A stretch of 55,241 bases of DNA from Rhizomucor pusillus (Eukaryota > Mucoromycota > Mucoromycetes > Mucorales > Lichtheimiaceae): assembly GCA_900175165.2 (NCBI GenBank), contig FWWN02000206.1, positions 1 through 55,241 on the forward strand, given 5' to 3'. Position numbers and translations under genes: made by a program. Position 1 is the stretch's first letter. The number at the start of each line of letters is the position of its first letter. Below are positions 1 through 11,415 of this stretch, in pieces. The notes beneath the pieces were generated by a model. The model had not been told where the DNA came from, did not search any database, and saw nothing but the letters and a program-made list of their open reading frames with translations.

Positions 1-437
1 GCATACATAATTCTCATCTCTGTAGTCAGATGGTACCGGCTTTTCTAGACTTTTCAGGATTTTGAAACATGGTTGTCACTTTAGTATTGTTATTTTAATA
101 GCATTGTGATTGAATAAGTTGTCACGTGTTTCTTTCATAAAGGTATTAGGATACCATACAGTCAGCAATGCCGTCACCAAAATGTCCCAAATGTGAATAA
201 ATAGTTCCATCTACTGGGAGTACGATAAGCAAAAGATCCCTTTTGCGTTGCCAATCTAACCATTTTCTTGTGATGCTTTGTTATAAAATAGATTGATAAA
301 TGTGCAAATCCACATTGTGGATTAATGCGCCAACAATTTTTGAAAAACCTGCAGTCGGTCTTTAAAAAATTTCTCCAGGCAACAGTTGAACGGGGGCCCT
401 TGGAGACTGGAGCAAACAACTCTCTGTTTCCGTCACA

Positions 438-726
438 ATGGGTGGTCATTACGTTATTGCTGGCAAGGCTGTTCCTAACCACGTTGTAAGTGCTTCTCCA
501 GCAATAGCTTGAGCCATTTTGAAATTTAGCTTTTGCTAACACTTTTCTTCGCGCTGTAAAGATCGCCATGGGTTTTTTGGGCGCTTACGCTGCCGCCGGT
601 CTTTTCTTCACCATGAAGCCCAAAGCTCCTCAACCCGCCACTCCCCCAATCAAGGCTGGATCCGCTGATGAAGAAGCTTTCATTCGTGAATTCCTGAAGG
701 CCGCAGAATCTGAAGAGAAGAAATAG
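438..726 (+). CDS. ATP19: Mitochondrial F1Fo-ATP synthase subunit k
   Basis: Small membrane subunit of the mitochondrial ATP synthase, linked in yeast to dimerisation of the complex. Two exons (438-485, 562-726) give 70 residues, close to the 68 of yeast Atp19. The start MGGHYVIAGKAVPNH resembles the yeast N-terminus (MG..YH..GKAIPPH). One hydrophobic segment (about residues 17-33, IAMGFLGAYAAAGLFF) follows, then a charged tail ending EFLKAAESEEKK that parallels the yeast ENYLKKHSE end. The intron is GTAAGT...AAAG, and both halves align with the family only when it is removed. No targeting peptide is seen, as in the yeast protein. Identification is by similarity recalled from the yeast sequence and is fairly secure for so short a protein. 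Confidence 0.85.
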
Positions 727-1711
727 ACACGACTGTGACGTTAGCACTTAATGTCAGCAATAAAGATGTTCCTTGCGAGTTACAACAACAACTTGCGCGC
801 TCTATAAGAATATCTATATTTAAGCGTATTAACGTGACGAGGATTCTTAGCAAAACCTAGGAATGACCTCGAACATTCTATTTGCAGAGCGCATGGAAGA
901 GAAAGCATCGGATGCTACAGGCAGAGAGAACTGGGTAGCTTCACTCCTAGAAGAAAAAAAGAAAGAACAGTAACATCGCGAAAGATTGTTTGGGAGAAGA
1001 GCAGGTTATTTCCTCGGAGAATAGGATAGTAAGCATCTGACTTGTGCTTTTCTTTGCGATACGGAAGATTACCGTCGATACATTTTCCACGAAATTAAGT
1101 TCTGCTTTTTCGTGACTCAATGATAGCGCTGAGCAATTTTCACATGACCATATCCAAGGCAATAGTAATACATTGCTGGAGCATTTAGATGGGGAATGGA
1201 TGTCATGTTCCATATTCGGGGTACAACGAGAGCGACGACTCATAAAGATATACAATGCCAAAGTCGCTAACCGCATGAAAAGTTTCCTAAAGCAGATCAT
1301 GAGAATCTTCCATATTGAAACTTGCTATAAAGTGAACCCAGCTACCACCAGCTTCGCGTTACGGTATTACAGCCTACATACGTTGCAGCACGCTTAACAA
1401 CTGATTATGATATGTAATGTAGCATATTTGTAAATATAACCGTATTTGAAGTTCTCTAGCACTAGTAGGAATCTCCACAGATTTAACCAAGATGGGATTC
1501 TCCATGATTTTACGTGTATTGTCGTCGGTCAGAACCTTGTGGCACCCAAGATGGCTATTATCGTTGCATCCACGATACCCATTCGTTTTCGTTGCTTCCG
1601 CCATCTCCCGGATGAAAAAAATTGTGACGGCTCGGTTGGGGAGGTCTTCCACCCCGAGAACGCCCCAACCTTTCCCGCTAATTCCAGCTTTCTTTACTGA
1701 CACTCTTCGAA
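727..1711. other. Intergenic, with unexplained coding-like pieces
   Basis: Between ATP19 and LAT1. No recognised gene. On the plus strand 864-971 reads as a 35-codon open frame starting MTSNILFAERMEEKASDA and ending in a stop. A second open stretch at about 1131-1397 ends ...YYSLHTLQHA and a stop. No splice pattern joining them was found. They may be relics of one gene or chance. Confidence 0.4.
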
Positions 1712-3726
1712 ATGTCTTCAGCCAGACGCCAGCTCTTGAGAGTATCTGCAGGATTCCGTTCATCGGCTCGTCTTTCAACTGTGCGTGCTGCTCCTTTGCT
1801 TGCACAAGAAGCTCGCGTCACTGCACGCGCTTTTACCACTGGAGCGTGAGTATTGCAAAGACGAAGAGAATAGCCCTGCATTAGAGGTCGATGCCGGATG
1901 CTGACCTAGCTTTTTAGCAACACAAAGCTTACCGCTCTCCGTGCTCTCGCCAACAAGACCGTGAATGTTGCTGATTGCCGATACTACAGCTCAAAGTGTA
2001 CGTGACTCTGACGCTATTTGCGTAGTTCTCGACTCTTATTTTTTTTTTTTTTTCCTTTGCAGCCTTCCCGCCGCACAACGTCATCAACATGCCTGCCTTG
2101 TCGCCCACGCAAGTATATGAGGAATAATGCATCAGGAAAATCAAACCAAACTAACACCACATGGTTGTTAGGATGACTCAGGGTGGTATCGGCGCCTGGC
2201 AAAAGAAGGTCGGCGATGAGGTCGTTCCCGGCGACGTCCTTGTCGAAATCGAGACCGACAAGGCTCAGATGGACTTTGAGTGCCAGGAAGAAGGTTTCCT
2301 TGCAAAGATCTTGGTAGAGACCGGAACCAAGGATTTCCCTGTTGGAAAGGTAAACATTGCCATTATTTTCTATTATGTTCAATGAAGGAAATCTAATTCA
2401 TTTGTTTCTCGCTCTCTCTGTAGCCTATCGCTGTTCTTGTTGAAGAAGAGAGCGACATCGCTGCGTTTGAAAGCTTTACTGCCGAAGATGCCGGTGCCGC
2501 CGCTGCTCCTAAGGCCGCTGAAGAAGCTCCCAAGGAAGAGAAGCCAAAGGCAGAATCTGCTCCCGTTCAAGAGTCTGCCCCTGTCTCTGCACCTTCTGCC
2601 GATGGTGGTAAGTCGATTACTTTGTCTAGCAATAGAATCCAAAATTTACATGTTACGATGCGAATAGATCGTGTCAAGGCAAGCCCCTTCGCTAGAGTAT
2701 GTTCTGACCAATATCCAAATACAAGAGCATGCTGACGGTCAATTTACTATAGAAAACCGCCAACGAACGTAACATTGACATTTCTCAGGTATCTGGTACC
2801 GGCCCTGGCGGTAGAATCGTCAAGAGCGATGTCGACAACTTCAAGGGTGGTGAGTATCCATGGAAGCATATGTCAGAAACATCGACTAACCATTTCATTA
2901 GCTCCTGCTGCCACTACTGCCGCACCTGCTCCTCAGCAACCTGCAGCTTATGCTCCTCAATCCGCTGCTAGTGAGGCTTACACCGATATTCCTACCAGCA
3001 ACATGCGCCGCGTCATTGCCACTCGTTTGTCTGAATCCAAACAGCTTGTCCCTCACTACTATGTTACCGTTGAAGTCAACATGGACAAGGTCAACAAGCT
3101 TCGTGAAGTCCTTAACAAGTCTGCCGACGGCAAGTATAAGTTGTCTGTCAATGACTTCATTGTCAAGGCCTCTGCGCTCAGTTTGAAGAAGGTGCCCGAA
3201 GTCAACTCTGCTTGGCAAGGCGACTTTATCCGACAGTATGTTGGAATCGGTTGGAGATCTTTTAATTCTGAAGTACTAAGGATCTTGTGATAGGTATAAC
3301 TCTGCTGATATCTCGATCGCTGTCGCCACTCCCAACGGCTTGATTACTCCTATTGTTACAAACGCTGAAAGCCGCGGCTTGTCTGATATTTCCAACAAGA
3401 TCAAGGACATGGCTACTCGCGCTCGCAACGGCAAGCTCGCTCCTCACGAATACCAAGGCGGCAGCTTCAGCATTTCCAACTTGGGCATGTATGGCGTTAA
3501 GCACTTCACTGCTATTATCAACCCTCCTCAGTCCTGCATTTTGGCCATCGGTGGCACCAGCAAGAAGGTTGTGCCTGACGAAACCAAGGAAAGCGGCTTC
3601 GCTGTTCGCGATGTCATGGAAGTCACCTTGTCCAGCGACCACCGTGTCGTAGACGGTGCTGTTGCTGCCACTTGGTTGCAGGCATTCAAGGAATACATGG
3701 AAAACCCATTGAAGATGATGCTGTAA
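1712..3726 (+). CDS. LAT1: Dihydrolipoamide acetyltransferase, E2 of pyruvate dehydrogenase
   Basis: E2 core of the mitochondrial pyruvate dehydrogenase complex; transfers acetyl groups from lipoamide to CoA. Nine exons (1712-1845, 1918-1997, 2063-2108, 2172-2349, 2424-2607, 2668-2696, 2753-2849, 2902-3235, 3294-3726) give 504 residues, a normal size. Order: Arg/Ser-rich mitochondrial presequence; lipoyl domain opening with MPALSPTMTQGGI and carrying the lipoyl lysine in ETDKA; Ala/Pro/Glu linker; peripheral subunit-binding domain (KASPFARKTA...GRIVKSDV); second Ala/Pro linker; catalytic domain with DHRVVDGA (HxxxDG active site). Intron 3 (2109-2171) starts with GC rather than GT: only a GCAAGT donor restores the LSPTMTQGG lipoyl motif. 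Very secure. Confidence 0.96.
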
Positions 3727-4253
3727 ATATAGACCATTCAAAATGCATTAACATTTTTTGAAGACCTCGTCTCTTTCTTGCTTGATCGTCTTGATCTTTT
3801 GTGATATGGGCGATTGCACACCTCACCATCTCTTTTTACAAGTAACAAGGAATTATTTTTTTCTTTTTGTGATTCATTATTGTTGCTATGTGCACTTTCC
3901 AAACTGATCGTGTTGCTGACAAAGGAGAAGATCGAGATTTTGCTTGATACCAGTCCATAAACATTAATAAGTACTAAGGATAGAAGACTATGACGGGGTC
4001 ATTTGGATCGTTTAAAGCGCTTACAAATGGGGACAAATTAAAGGTCTATGAATACAAGGTCTGTCGCGCTTGAACAAAGAAAGGTGTGGCATAAATGGAT
4101 CTCATTTGGACGCAAGCCTTTATATTGTGTGTCTGTTTGTCTGGAGTAAATTCCAAACTTGTTTGATGCGAGGAGGGCCGCGGATTATCAAAGTCGCGCT
4201 GAAAATCGGACAAAAAATCGATCATCAATTTTGGCCTCGCTTTTTGCACAAAG
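3727..4253. other. Intergenic
   Basis: 3' flank of LAT1 and promoter side of importin alpha. T-rich; no gene or clear regulatory motif seen. Confidence 0.5.
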
Positions 4254-6079
4254 ATGGATCCGCTGGCAGATCTGCGTCGCAATGCTTACAAGGCTAGGAG
4301 CCACTTTAAACCTGAAGAAGTGCGCCGTCGTCGCGAGACAGTCCAAGTTGAGCTACGCAAGCAAAAGAAAGAGGAGAGTTTAGCAAAGCGTCGCAACTTT
4401 GCAACACAATCGCTTCCCGCTGATTCTGACGATGAGATCGAAACTGAAGTGAGTGATAGCCAGGTAAAACCCGAAACCATTTGGTTATCAACTAGTTTCA
4501 CCACTAAAAACATTTCCTTGTTTCAGCTTTCGCAGCTGCTGCCGGTTCTTACACAAAACATAATGTCTGACGAATTCGAAACTCAACTGAATGCAACTGC
4601 ACAATTTCGAAAGCTATTGTCCAGAGAACGCGATCCCCCGATCGAGCAGGTCATTGCGTGCGGTGTCGTGCCGAGGTTTGTTCAACTGTTGGCTTCACCA
4701 AATCCTATGCTTCAGGTACCATCGGCGATGTAGATTGTGGTTTACAAACAGTTCCATTAATGAAGATTTGAAGTTTGAGGCAGCTTGGGCATTGACGAAT
4801 ATTGCATCTGGAACATCGCAGCAAACACAAATTGTTGTGGAAGCTAACGCTGTACCCTACTTTATGGAATTGCTCAGTAGTCCGGAGGTCGATGTTCGGG
4901 AACAGGTAATTATTACAGGAATCAATTTACTGGATGAATCAGGGCGCTTATACACATTATGAAGGCAATTTGGGCACTAGGTAACATTGCAGGAGATAGT
5001 CCGCAATGCAGGGACCATATTCTACACACAGGTGCTCTTCCCTGCTTGTTGGCCATTTTTGAGGACACATCGAAAATTTCAATGTTAAGAAATGCCACGT
5101 GGACGCTCTCAAACCTTTGCAGGGGAAAGCATCCGCAACCTCCGTGGGAGTTGGTACGTTGAATCTGCCCAGAAACAAGATTAATTCTTTAATATATAAC
5201 AAGATAAACTTATAGGTATCGCCTGCCTTGCCTATCCTCGCGAAACTAATTCTTTGGGATGACGAGGAAATTTTGATAGATACCTGCTGGGCACTATCAT
5301 ATTTATCTGATGGAAGCAACGAGCGTATCCAGGCCGTAATATACTCTGGTGTATGCCAAAGACTCGTAGAATTGCTGCGACACCCATCATCTAGTGTGCA
5401 GATTCCTGCGTTGCGCTCTGTTGGCAATATCGTTACGGGCGACGATCATCAGACACAAATAATTCTTGACTGCAATGGCTTAGATGCTCTTCAGCATTTA
5501 CTCGCCAGCCCCAAGGAAACAATCAGGAAAGAGGCTTGCTGGACACTGTCCAACATCACGGCGGGCACACCGGCGCAAATTCAAGCGGTTATTGACCACG
5601 GACTTATGCGGCCATTGATCCACATTCTGACACGCGGCGACTTCAAAACTAGAAAGGAAGCGTGTTGGGCCATTTGCAATGCTACTTCTGGAGGAGTTAG
5701 CCAACCAGAGCAAGTCAAATACTTGGTCTCCGAAGGATGCATTAAACCACTGTGTGATATTCTCAACTTCCGGGATAACAAGATCATCTTGGTTGCACTA
5801 GACGGCTTGGACAACATATTAAGCGTGGGAGAACTGGCAAAGACTGAAACTCCTGATGGATTGAATCCGTTTGCAATTATGGTAGAAGAATGCGGTGGAA
5901 TCGAAATTATCCACGATCTCCAAGGCCACGATAATGCTGAAATCTATCAAAAATCATATACGATAATCGACAAGTACTTTAGCGATGATGCCGACGAAGA
6001 CGAAGAGGGCCTGATGGCAGACGATCAGTTTTCGTTCCAAACTCATGTACAGGCACCACAGGGTGGATTCCAATTCTGA
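4254..6079 (+). CDS. SRP1: Importin subunit alpha (karyopherin alpha)
   Basis: Adaptor that binds classical nuclear localisation signals and pairs with importin beta for nuclear import. Five exons (4254-4463, 4527-4715, 4774-4905, 4965-5153, 5216-6079) give 527 residues, the usual length. The N-terminal 50 residues are the Arg/Lys-rich importin-beta-binding domain ([19 protein letters not shown]). Ten or so armadillo repeats follow, with the family's Trp-Asn pairs ([57 protein letters not shown]). The acidic C-terminus (DDADEDEEG) ends in a Gly/Phe tail. All four introns fall where the protein alignment needs them. Confidence 0.96.
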
Positions 6080-6456
6080 GACGACATACTTACAAACCTC
6101 TCATACCCAACTTTTTACATCCACTACTAGACATTCTTAAATTCAGCATTGTCTTTTGTCAATGCTTTCATCCTGTAAAGTAGTAATTGCATGCCATGCT
6201 ACAAAGACATCCCTTTTTTGTGCGTGAATAAAAACCTATATTATATGAAACTCTTATTGTTATACGTGATGTGTAAAGAAATATTCTACATAAATGGTTG
6301 CGCACGTAAAATACACGGAATTATGCTTCTGTCTAATATTTGAGCGCTTTAGAAGAACATTAACTGTTAATTGCCAAAGTTCTTTTTTGCAAATATCGAT
6401 TTAATGCAGTTTTACAAATGTATTAATAATGAAGAGGTAGAAAGTGCAGGAAAATT
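6080..6456. other. Intergenic between convergent genes
   Basis: AT-rich shared 3' region of importin alpha (plus) and the CDK gene (minus). Nothing else seen. Confidence 0.5.
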
Positions 6457-7967
6457 TCAAGATCGAAGTTTGTCGTCGCTATCCGCTGCTGTAACTGCCG
6501 TTGCGCTAGCCAGCTGCTCTCCTTCTCTTATCCTCAGTTCGTCAAAATATGGATCTATGGAACAAGTGTGAGACTTTGAATATTCGACACAATTGGAGAT
6601 CATTGCTTACGATTTAATGCATCCTTAGCAGTAATCCGCTTCTCTGGTGGATATTGCAGCAATTGCTAAAGACATGCATGAGATAAGGAAAAAGATGAAG
6701 ACAAGATGAAAGATATATCTACCTTTAGAAGATCTACACCAAGAGGATCCAACTTCGGTACCAGGTTTTCCAAGGGTATCCGAGCAAACATCTCGAAATC
6801 GGGCTTCATATGAACAGTAAAGTTACTTCAAATGTTTTAAATCCGAGAACTGTAGGAAATACCTTATATTCGGGCAATTTGGAAACACCAGGCCAAGTTT
6901 CCTCTGTGGGAGTGCCCAGTACTTTGAAAATACGCTGTAACTGATCGGGGATCGAGCTTCCTGGAAAAAGCGGCCGCCCTGAAACCATTTCTGCGAAAAT
7001 ACATCCAGCCGACCAAAGATCGATGGACGTTGAATACTGTCTGCAGCCCATTAAAACGTCGGGAGCTCGATACCACAATGTAACCACCTAATGATCATCT
7101 AAATTACGGATACTAGATAATAACCAGATTTATCTGTATACCTCGTGAGAATAACTTCGAACAGGAATGCCGAACGCTCGTGCCAGACCAAAGTCACCCA
7201 GCTTGAGTTCTCCTTTCTGGAAATATCACAATCAGTACAAAGAGGACGTTCATCGAGCGCTTCAAATACCTTGTTGATAAGGAGATTTTGAGGTTTCAGG
7301 TCCTTTAAAGAGATCCCTGTCAGCATTTCCATCATACACCAAACACATATCAGACATTTTCACTTGCCCTATGTAGTACTTTATGTTCGTGACAGAATGC
7401 AATGCCTTTCATTAATTGATGCATGAGCTGCTTTATAGTTAACACGTCAATGTCTCCTCCGTATGAATCGAGAAACTTTTTCAGATCCGAGTCCAGGTAT
7501 TCGAATACGAGGGTCAACTTTTTCTCTGTGTGTAATACATCGTATAATCTTTTGAATGTTAGATAGGACAACTTTTGCATTGTAAATACTAAGCTACCTT
7601 AAGATGTTCACATGCTTCAGTTCTTTGAGAAGTGATATTTCTCGTATGGCTGTACAGGGAACCTAGTACACTAACTTGTCAGCAACATTTGTAAATGCAG
7701 CTGTGTAAAAGACATACTCCTTCTTCTTCGTTGTCCAGTCTGATACGTTTTAAAGCAACAACTTCGGTGGTTTCACGATTCTGCGCTTTATAAACAATGC
7801 CATATGTGCCTAGAGATCTACCATTAGACTATGTTGTCTGATAGATTGAGAATTTGCTTTCATCACCTTCACCCAGCTTTTCAATTTTCTTTGTACATGT
7901 CGCAATCGTTTAATAAATGATATCAATAATAGTATAATCGGGAGTATAGTACCTGGTACTTGTCCAT
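6457..7967 (-). CDS. pho85: Pho85/Cdk5-type cyclin-dependent kinase
   Basis: Ser/Thr kinase expected to work with a Pho80/Pcl-type cyclin in nutrient and polarity signalling. Eleven exons read downward: 7953-7967, 7867-7888, 7718-7809, 7598-7662, 7368-7548, 7270-7302, 7142-7216, 6863-7087, 6723-6803, 6611-6665, 6457-6554; 313 residues (yeast Pho85 has 305). Visible: glycine loop [19 protein letters not shown] with the ATP lysine, cyclin-binding helix PCTAIRE, HRDLKPQN catalytic loop, [25 protein letters not shown] after the activation segment, and an acidic C-terminus. The helix reads PCTAIRE where yeast Pho85 has PSTAIRE. The intron at 7303-7367 uses a GC donor (GCAAGT), needed to join HR to DLKPQN. 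Very secure as a CDK; Pho85 rather than Cdc28 by overall sequence. Confidence 0.95.
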
Positions 7968-8470
7968 TTGATTATTTGTAGGGTACAGGACTAAGCTTTA
8001 TTGCCGCATTGTCCGTCCACGCTTATGAGCGGGGATCACTCGCTCAATCGGGAAGTGGGCTGTTAAGGTTCGTGAAAATAAGCAGAAAAGAAAAAAATGC
8101 GAATATTCATCGACGCCAAAAATGATGATTAAAGCAAGCCTTGACTTGATCAGCAAAGGAGAGCAATGGAGCGATGTTCATAGTCAACAGAAACGGGATG
8201 GAGAGCAAGACTCGTTTGATAAGTCAAAAATAACAATGTACTAATGTTCACAGGCATGCTTCTTATTTGTACTGCAGCAAGCTATCAATCGTTTCATATT
8301 ACAATAGCAAATCAATGATATGAAATCTTTCTACAAATACATAGCCATTTTACGACTGTCTCAAGGAAACAGAGCGGCAAGCTGTATTATAGAAGCTTTA
8401 TATGTTTGAGCAGACGAGTTGCAGTGTGTTCGAATCTTTGCATAGCTCGAGTGTCTCGTTGGACCGATAG
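7968..8470. other. Intergenic, promoter side of the CDK gene
   Basis: Nothing recognisable. On the minus strand a short open frame at about 8398-8470 follows the Tnp2 fragment after its stop (reads QRDTRAMQRFEHT), possibly more of the same relic. Confidence 0.4.
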
Positions 8471-8938
8471 TTATTCCAGTATTCGGAGCTCGTCCGAGCA
8501 AGCAGCAATAAATGACTCTAGATCTTTTGGTCTCGCCGGACCGGGTAGCGTGGTTATATGTATAAGATTTTCTTTTCGATATCTTTAGGAAGGAGTGGAT
8601 GAACGGATACAAAATTCTTGATGCCTGATTGAATCGCATACCTTATATTTGGTGGCTGATTCAGTATGACAAACATGGCAACCATTGCCCTGCTGCTATG
8701 CTTCAGGACACTGATTATCTCCCCCGTCGTATAAATAGATCAGTTTTTTTACTGAAAGCGTCAATGTAAAGTGCCAGGCCGACATCGGATCCATCTTGGA
8801 AATGGATGCTTTTTTCCGTTGTACGCTTCGGGTTCGAAAGTGTTTGTCAACTTAGTTTCCCCATCATTATCGTCAGCACGTTACAATAGAAGTTGGCGTG
8901 TTTGTTTGGTAAATAACAATATTGCAAGTTGTAGGCAT
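8471..8938 (-). pseudogene. Tnp2-family (CACTA-like) transposase fragment
   Basis: Fragment of a DNA-transposon transposase. Read downward from 8938 (start-like MPTTCNIVIYQT), a possible intron brings in a frame with DGSDVGLALYIDAF, which resembles the DGSD...IaLglytDGF region of Tnp2 transposases (Pfam Transposase_21). After a one-base frame slip in a run of five G (about 8720-8735) the frame continues AMVAMFVILNQPPNIR. A good intron at 8583-8641 (GTATGC...CTAAAG) then gives RYRKENLIHITTLPGPARPK and DLESF, matching the family's LPPeiRYkkENl...IPGPkePkdldSFl block. It stops at 8471, well short of the rest of the family. The domain call rests on recalled family motifs; inactive relic is inferred from the truncation and frame slip. 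Confidence 0.6.
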
Positions 8939-9334
8939 AGCGACAATTGCCTATGACTGGCTGAGACGTCTTTCCGCATTCAGATACGATTTTGCTTGCA
9001 GTGAATGCACTCTGTGATAGAGTCACGATTTACATATATACAGCCTTTCCGACAGACATCGTAAACATTTGTGCTATGCTTGTGCAACAATGATTGCCTT
9101 TTTCGATAGTTGGGGTGCGTTGAATTGCTTGTCATGGTTCTTTCGGTTGCCTGTCACGGAATTCTTGTGGTATGCCATCTATGGAATACGACGGCAATTG
9201 CGAGTCGCCGTAGAGATTAACAGTGTTCCTCGATTGCAGTCCAAATCGTGGGAGATGGCTTTTATTAGAAGATAAAGAGATGTACACAAAGGAAGTTATG
9301 CATATTGGCAATATGAGATCACTATTGACCTCTC
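8939..9334. other. Intergenic
   Basis: No gene recognised between the transposase relic and the ankyrin gene. Confidence 0.4.
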
Positions 9335-10096
9335 TCACCTCTGCACACTTTTCTGTAGTTCTTCAAGTATTATCCTCGTCACCTCTGCCCGTATCTCCTC
9401 CTCACTAGCATCCTCTCCTCCGCCTTGTTCTTGTATACGACGTACGGCTTCTTCAATGCAAATATTTAGATCTGCAGACTCTGGCAGGACATCCGCCACT
9501 GTAGCTTCCAATGCTTCCTCGACCGATGGCAATTCTTCCTGAGTGATTTCGGCCAAAGCTTCCGCAACAGATCTCCATCCTTCTTGCAATGCATGTCGAG
9601 CGGGAGTCAAGCCATCACCATTCTTGTGTGACGGATTTGCACCTTTCTCTACAAGGTATCGCGCTAGCTCCGGCGTCTCTGCTACGTACAATGGAGTATC
9701 TTGGTCGTCATCTTCAATATTTACATCTGCTCCACGTTCTAGGAGAAAATCGATAATAGGTCGTTGATTGTATGAAACAGCCGCGTGTCTGAATGGTTGC
9801 AATCTACAGTTAGGCTTTGCATAAATTCAAAATATATAACAACGTACAAAGCCGTATATCCATATTCGTCCCGTGCATTAGGATCCATGCCTCCTTCTAC
9901 CAGTTCCTTCGACAAACTCTGTCAGTAACAGAATGGTAACAGAATCGTCCAATCGGTTGAAAAAAGTACCTTGACTCGATCTAACTGTCCATCACCTAAC
10001 TCGACAGGTTAGATTCTTCTTGAGGTCGTCTGAAAGATGAATTGATAATTTACCAGCAGCGATCCATAGGTTGTCGCTAGATTTTGCAGCCACCAT
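9335..10096 (-). CDS. Small ankyrin-repeat protein
   Basis: Likely a soluble adaptor; no enzymatic motif. Four exons (10054-10096, 9970-9995, 9848-9918, 9335-9788) give 197 residues. It opens SSDNLWIAAGDGQLDRVK, a typical first half-repeat. Two to three ankyrin units follow: DPNARDEYGYTALHAAVSYN, RPIIDFLLERGADVNIEDDD, and ARYLVEKGANPSHKNGDGLT. A Glu-rich helical tail makes up the last 80 residues. The intron between exons 3 and 4 ends at CATTCAG, which alone recovers the YTALHAA motif. It resembles small fungal ankyrin proteins such as yeast YCR051W in layout; the partner is unknown. Confidence 0.85.
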
Positions 10097-11415
10097 GTAG
10101 TCTGATAATTTTTTATGTACGTAGTGTTTCGGCTTTTGCACCTCATTTCTTAAAACCAGCCCCGTCACTCTGAGTGCTAATTTCATCGATGTATCCCGGA
10201 TGATCACCTGTCAAGAATCTAGATCGCTGCGTAGCGAAAAAGAATGGACTTGATTTGGGCGTAGATATTCACTAAAAACTGTGCAGTTGATCGGTCACGA
10301 CCTTCTTCTCTCCTCTTCAACGCGAAGACGATGTGGCTAACATTATTGAGAAGAGACGAATCTTCCTGTTACTCTGGCAAATCCACTAGACGCTTCATGC
10401 AGCACGCAATATGATTTTTAAGCAGATATTGTTGGAAATACGACCCATTTTCCATTTCCAAGGCATAAAATGTAAAATATGATCAATGACTGGGCAGCTC
10501 TCGAAAGAGATTTTGCGGACGGATAATTTACATCTTCATGAACCCAATATTGTATTCAAATAATACGACAACCCACCCACATAAGAAAATATAAACACAT
10601 TTCAACCAATATAGCACGGTAGAGAGAGATGTACCACATCCGGAGTCCGAGGGGACCACCCGTCTGCTCGTCTGTTCCATTGGAATCTTCCTCCCAAGTA
10701 GTTGTCTCTTGTAGGTTTTCTTCGCAGGCTCCGTTGTCGTCCCAGGACCCAGGACCGGCTTCACTTCTTTTTTTCTGTGCCAATTCCTGTGACCATTGAA
10801 TGATCCTGCTAGCTCAGACGCTCTCCTGAAGCATATAAATCGTAAAATCACCTTCTCTAATTGTTTATGACATTAATCTTTGACTTTTGTACTTGAACTG
10901 AACACATATGCAGTAGACAGCGATGTCCGTTGATACCTTGTGTATGTCTCTGCTTTATCTAGAGACATCAGCGTTCCTAAGGATGAAATACTCCCTGTAA
11001 AAATCGTATGCTTTTGCTTTTGCTCAATCCCAAAAAAGCGAGGATTACAAACTCGTAACCAGACTGTAATTACCCGCTAAGCATATTATAAATTGCGGCT
11101 GGTACGACAATGAACGTTTGCAGAGACTAAGCGAGCTCCTTTAACTCCGGTGGATCCTGAGGCCCTCGCCTAAAAGGGCTCCAGTGACAAAACAAAGCAC
11201 TTGTATACAAACAATGAAGACTGATTACGTTTTCAAAGGTATGGATGTGACATCATTCAGAAATATTAGGTCTTTTATTAGCGGTAATGTTGATGCCGTT
11301 TGATAATTCTTACTGCATACAGATTAGACCACTAATATGTTTAATTATACATATTCAGAAAGAAATACGCGAAGACAAGGTAATTACACAAGTGAGAAAT
11401 CTATCTAATCTTATT
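10097..11415. other. Largely gene-free stretch
   Basis: Apart from the doubtful membrane-protein frame at 10556-10968, no gene, RNA or repeat was recognised between the ankyrin and acetyltransferase genes. Confidence 0.4.
10556..10968 (-). pseudogene. Possible small membrane-protein gene with an in-frame TGA
   Basis: Not recognised. A short first exon (10937-10968, MSLDKAETYTR) can splice through GTATCA...ATTAG to 10856, giving EGDFTIYMLQESV and then TGA at 10814-10816. The same frame continues for 85 codons (ASRIIQWSQELAQKKRSE..., acidic middle, then a hydrophobic segment YISLYRAILVEMCLYFLMW) to a stop at 10556. Continuity of frame and a plausible membrane segment suggest a real gene with a nonsense change, or a mis-modelled splice; no clean splice removing the TGA was found. 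Downgraded because the open frame in another phase of the same DNA is also long. Confidence 0.3.

Noticed and set aside
1..437. Minus-strand open frame at 174-569 overlapping ATP19.
   Set aside because: No recognised domain; it is antisense to the ATP19 first exon and intron. The interval otherwise looks like promoter sequence with nothing identifiable.
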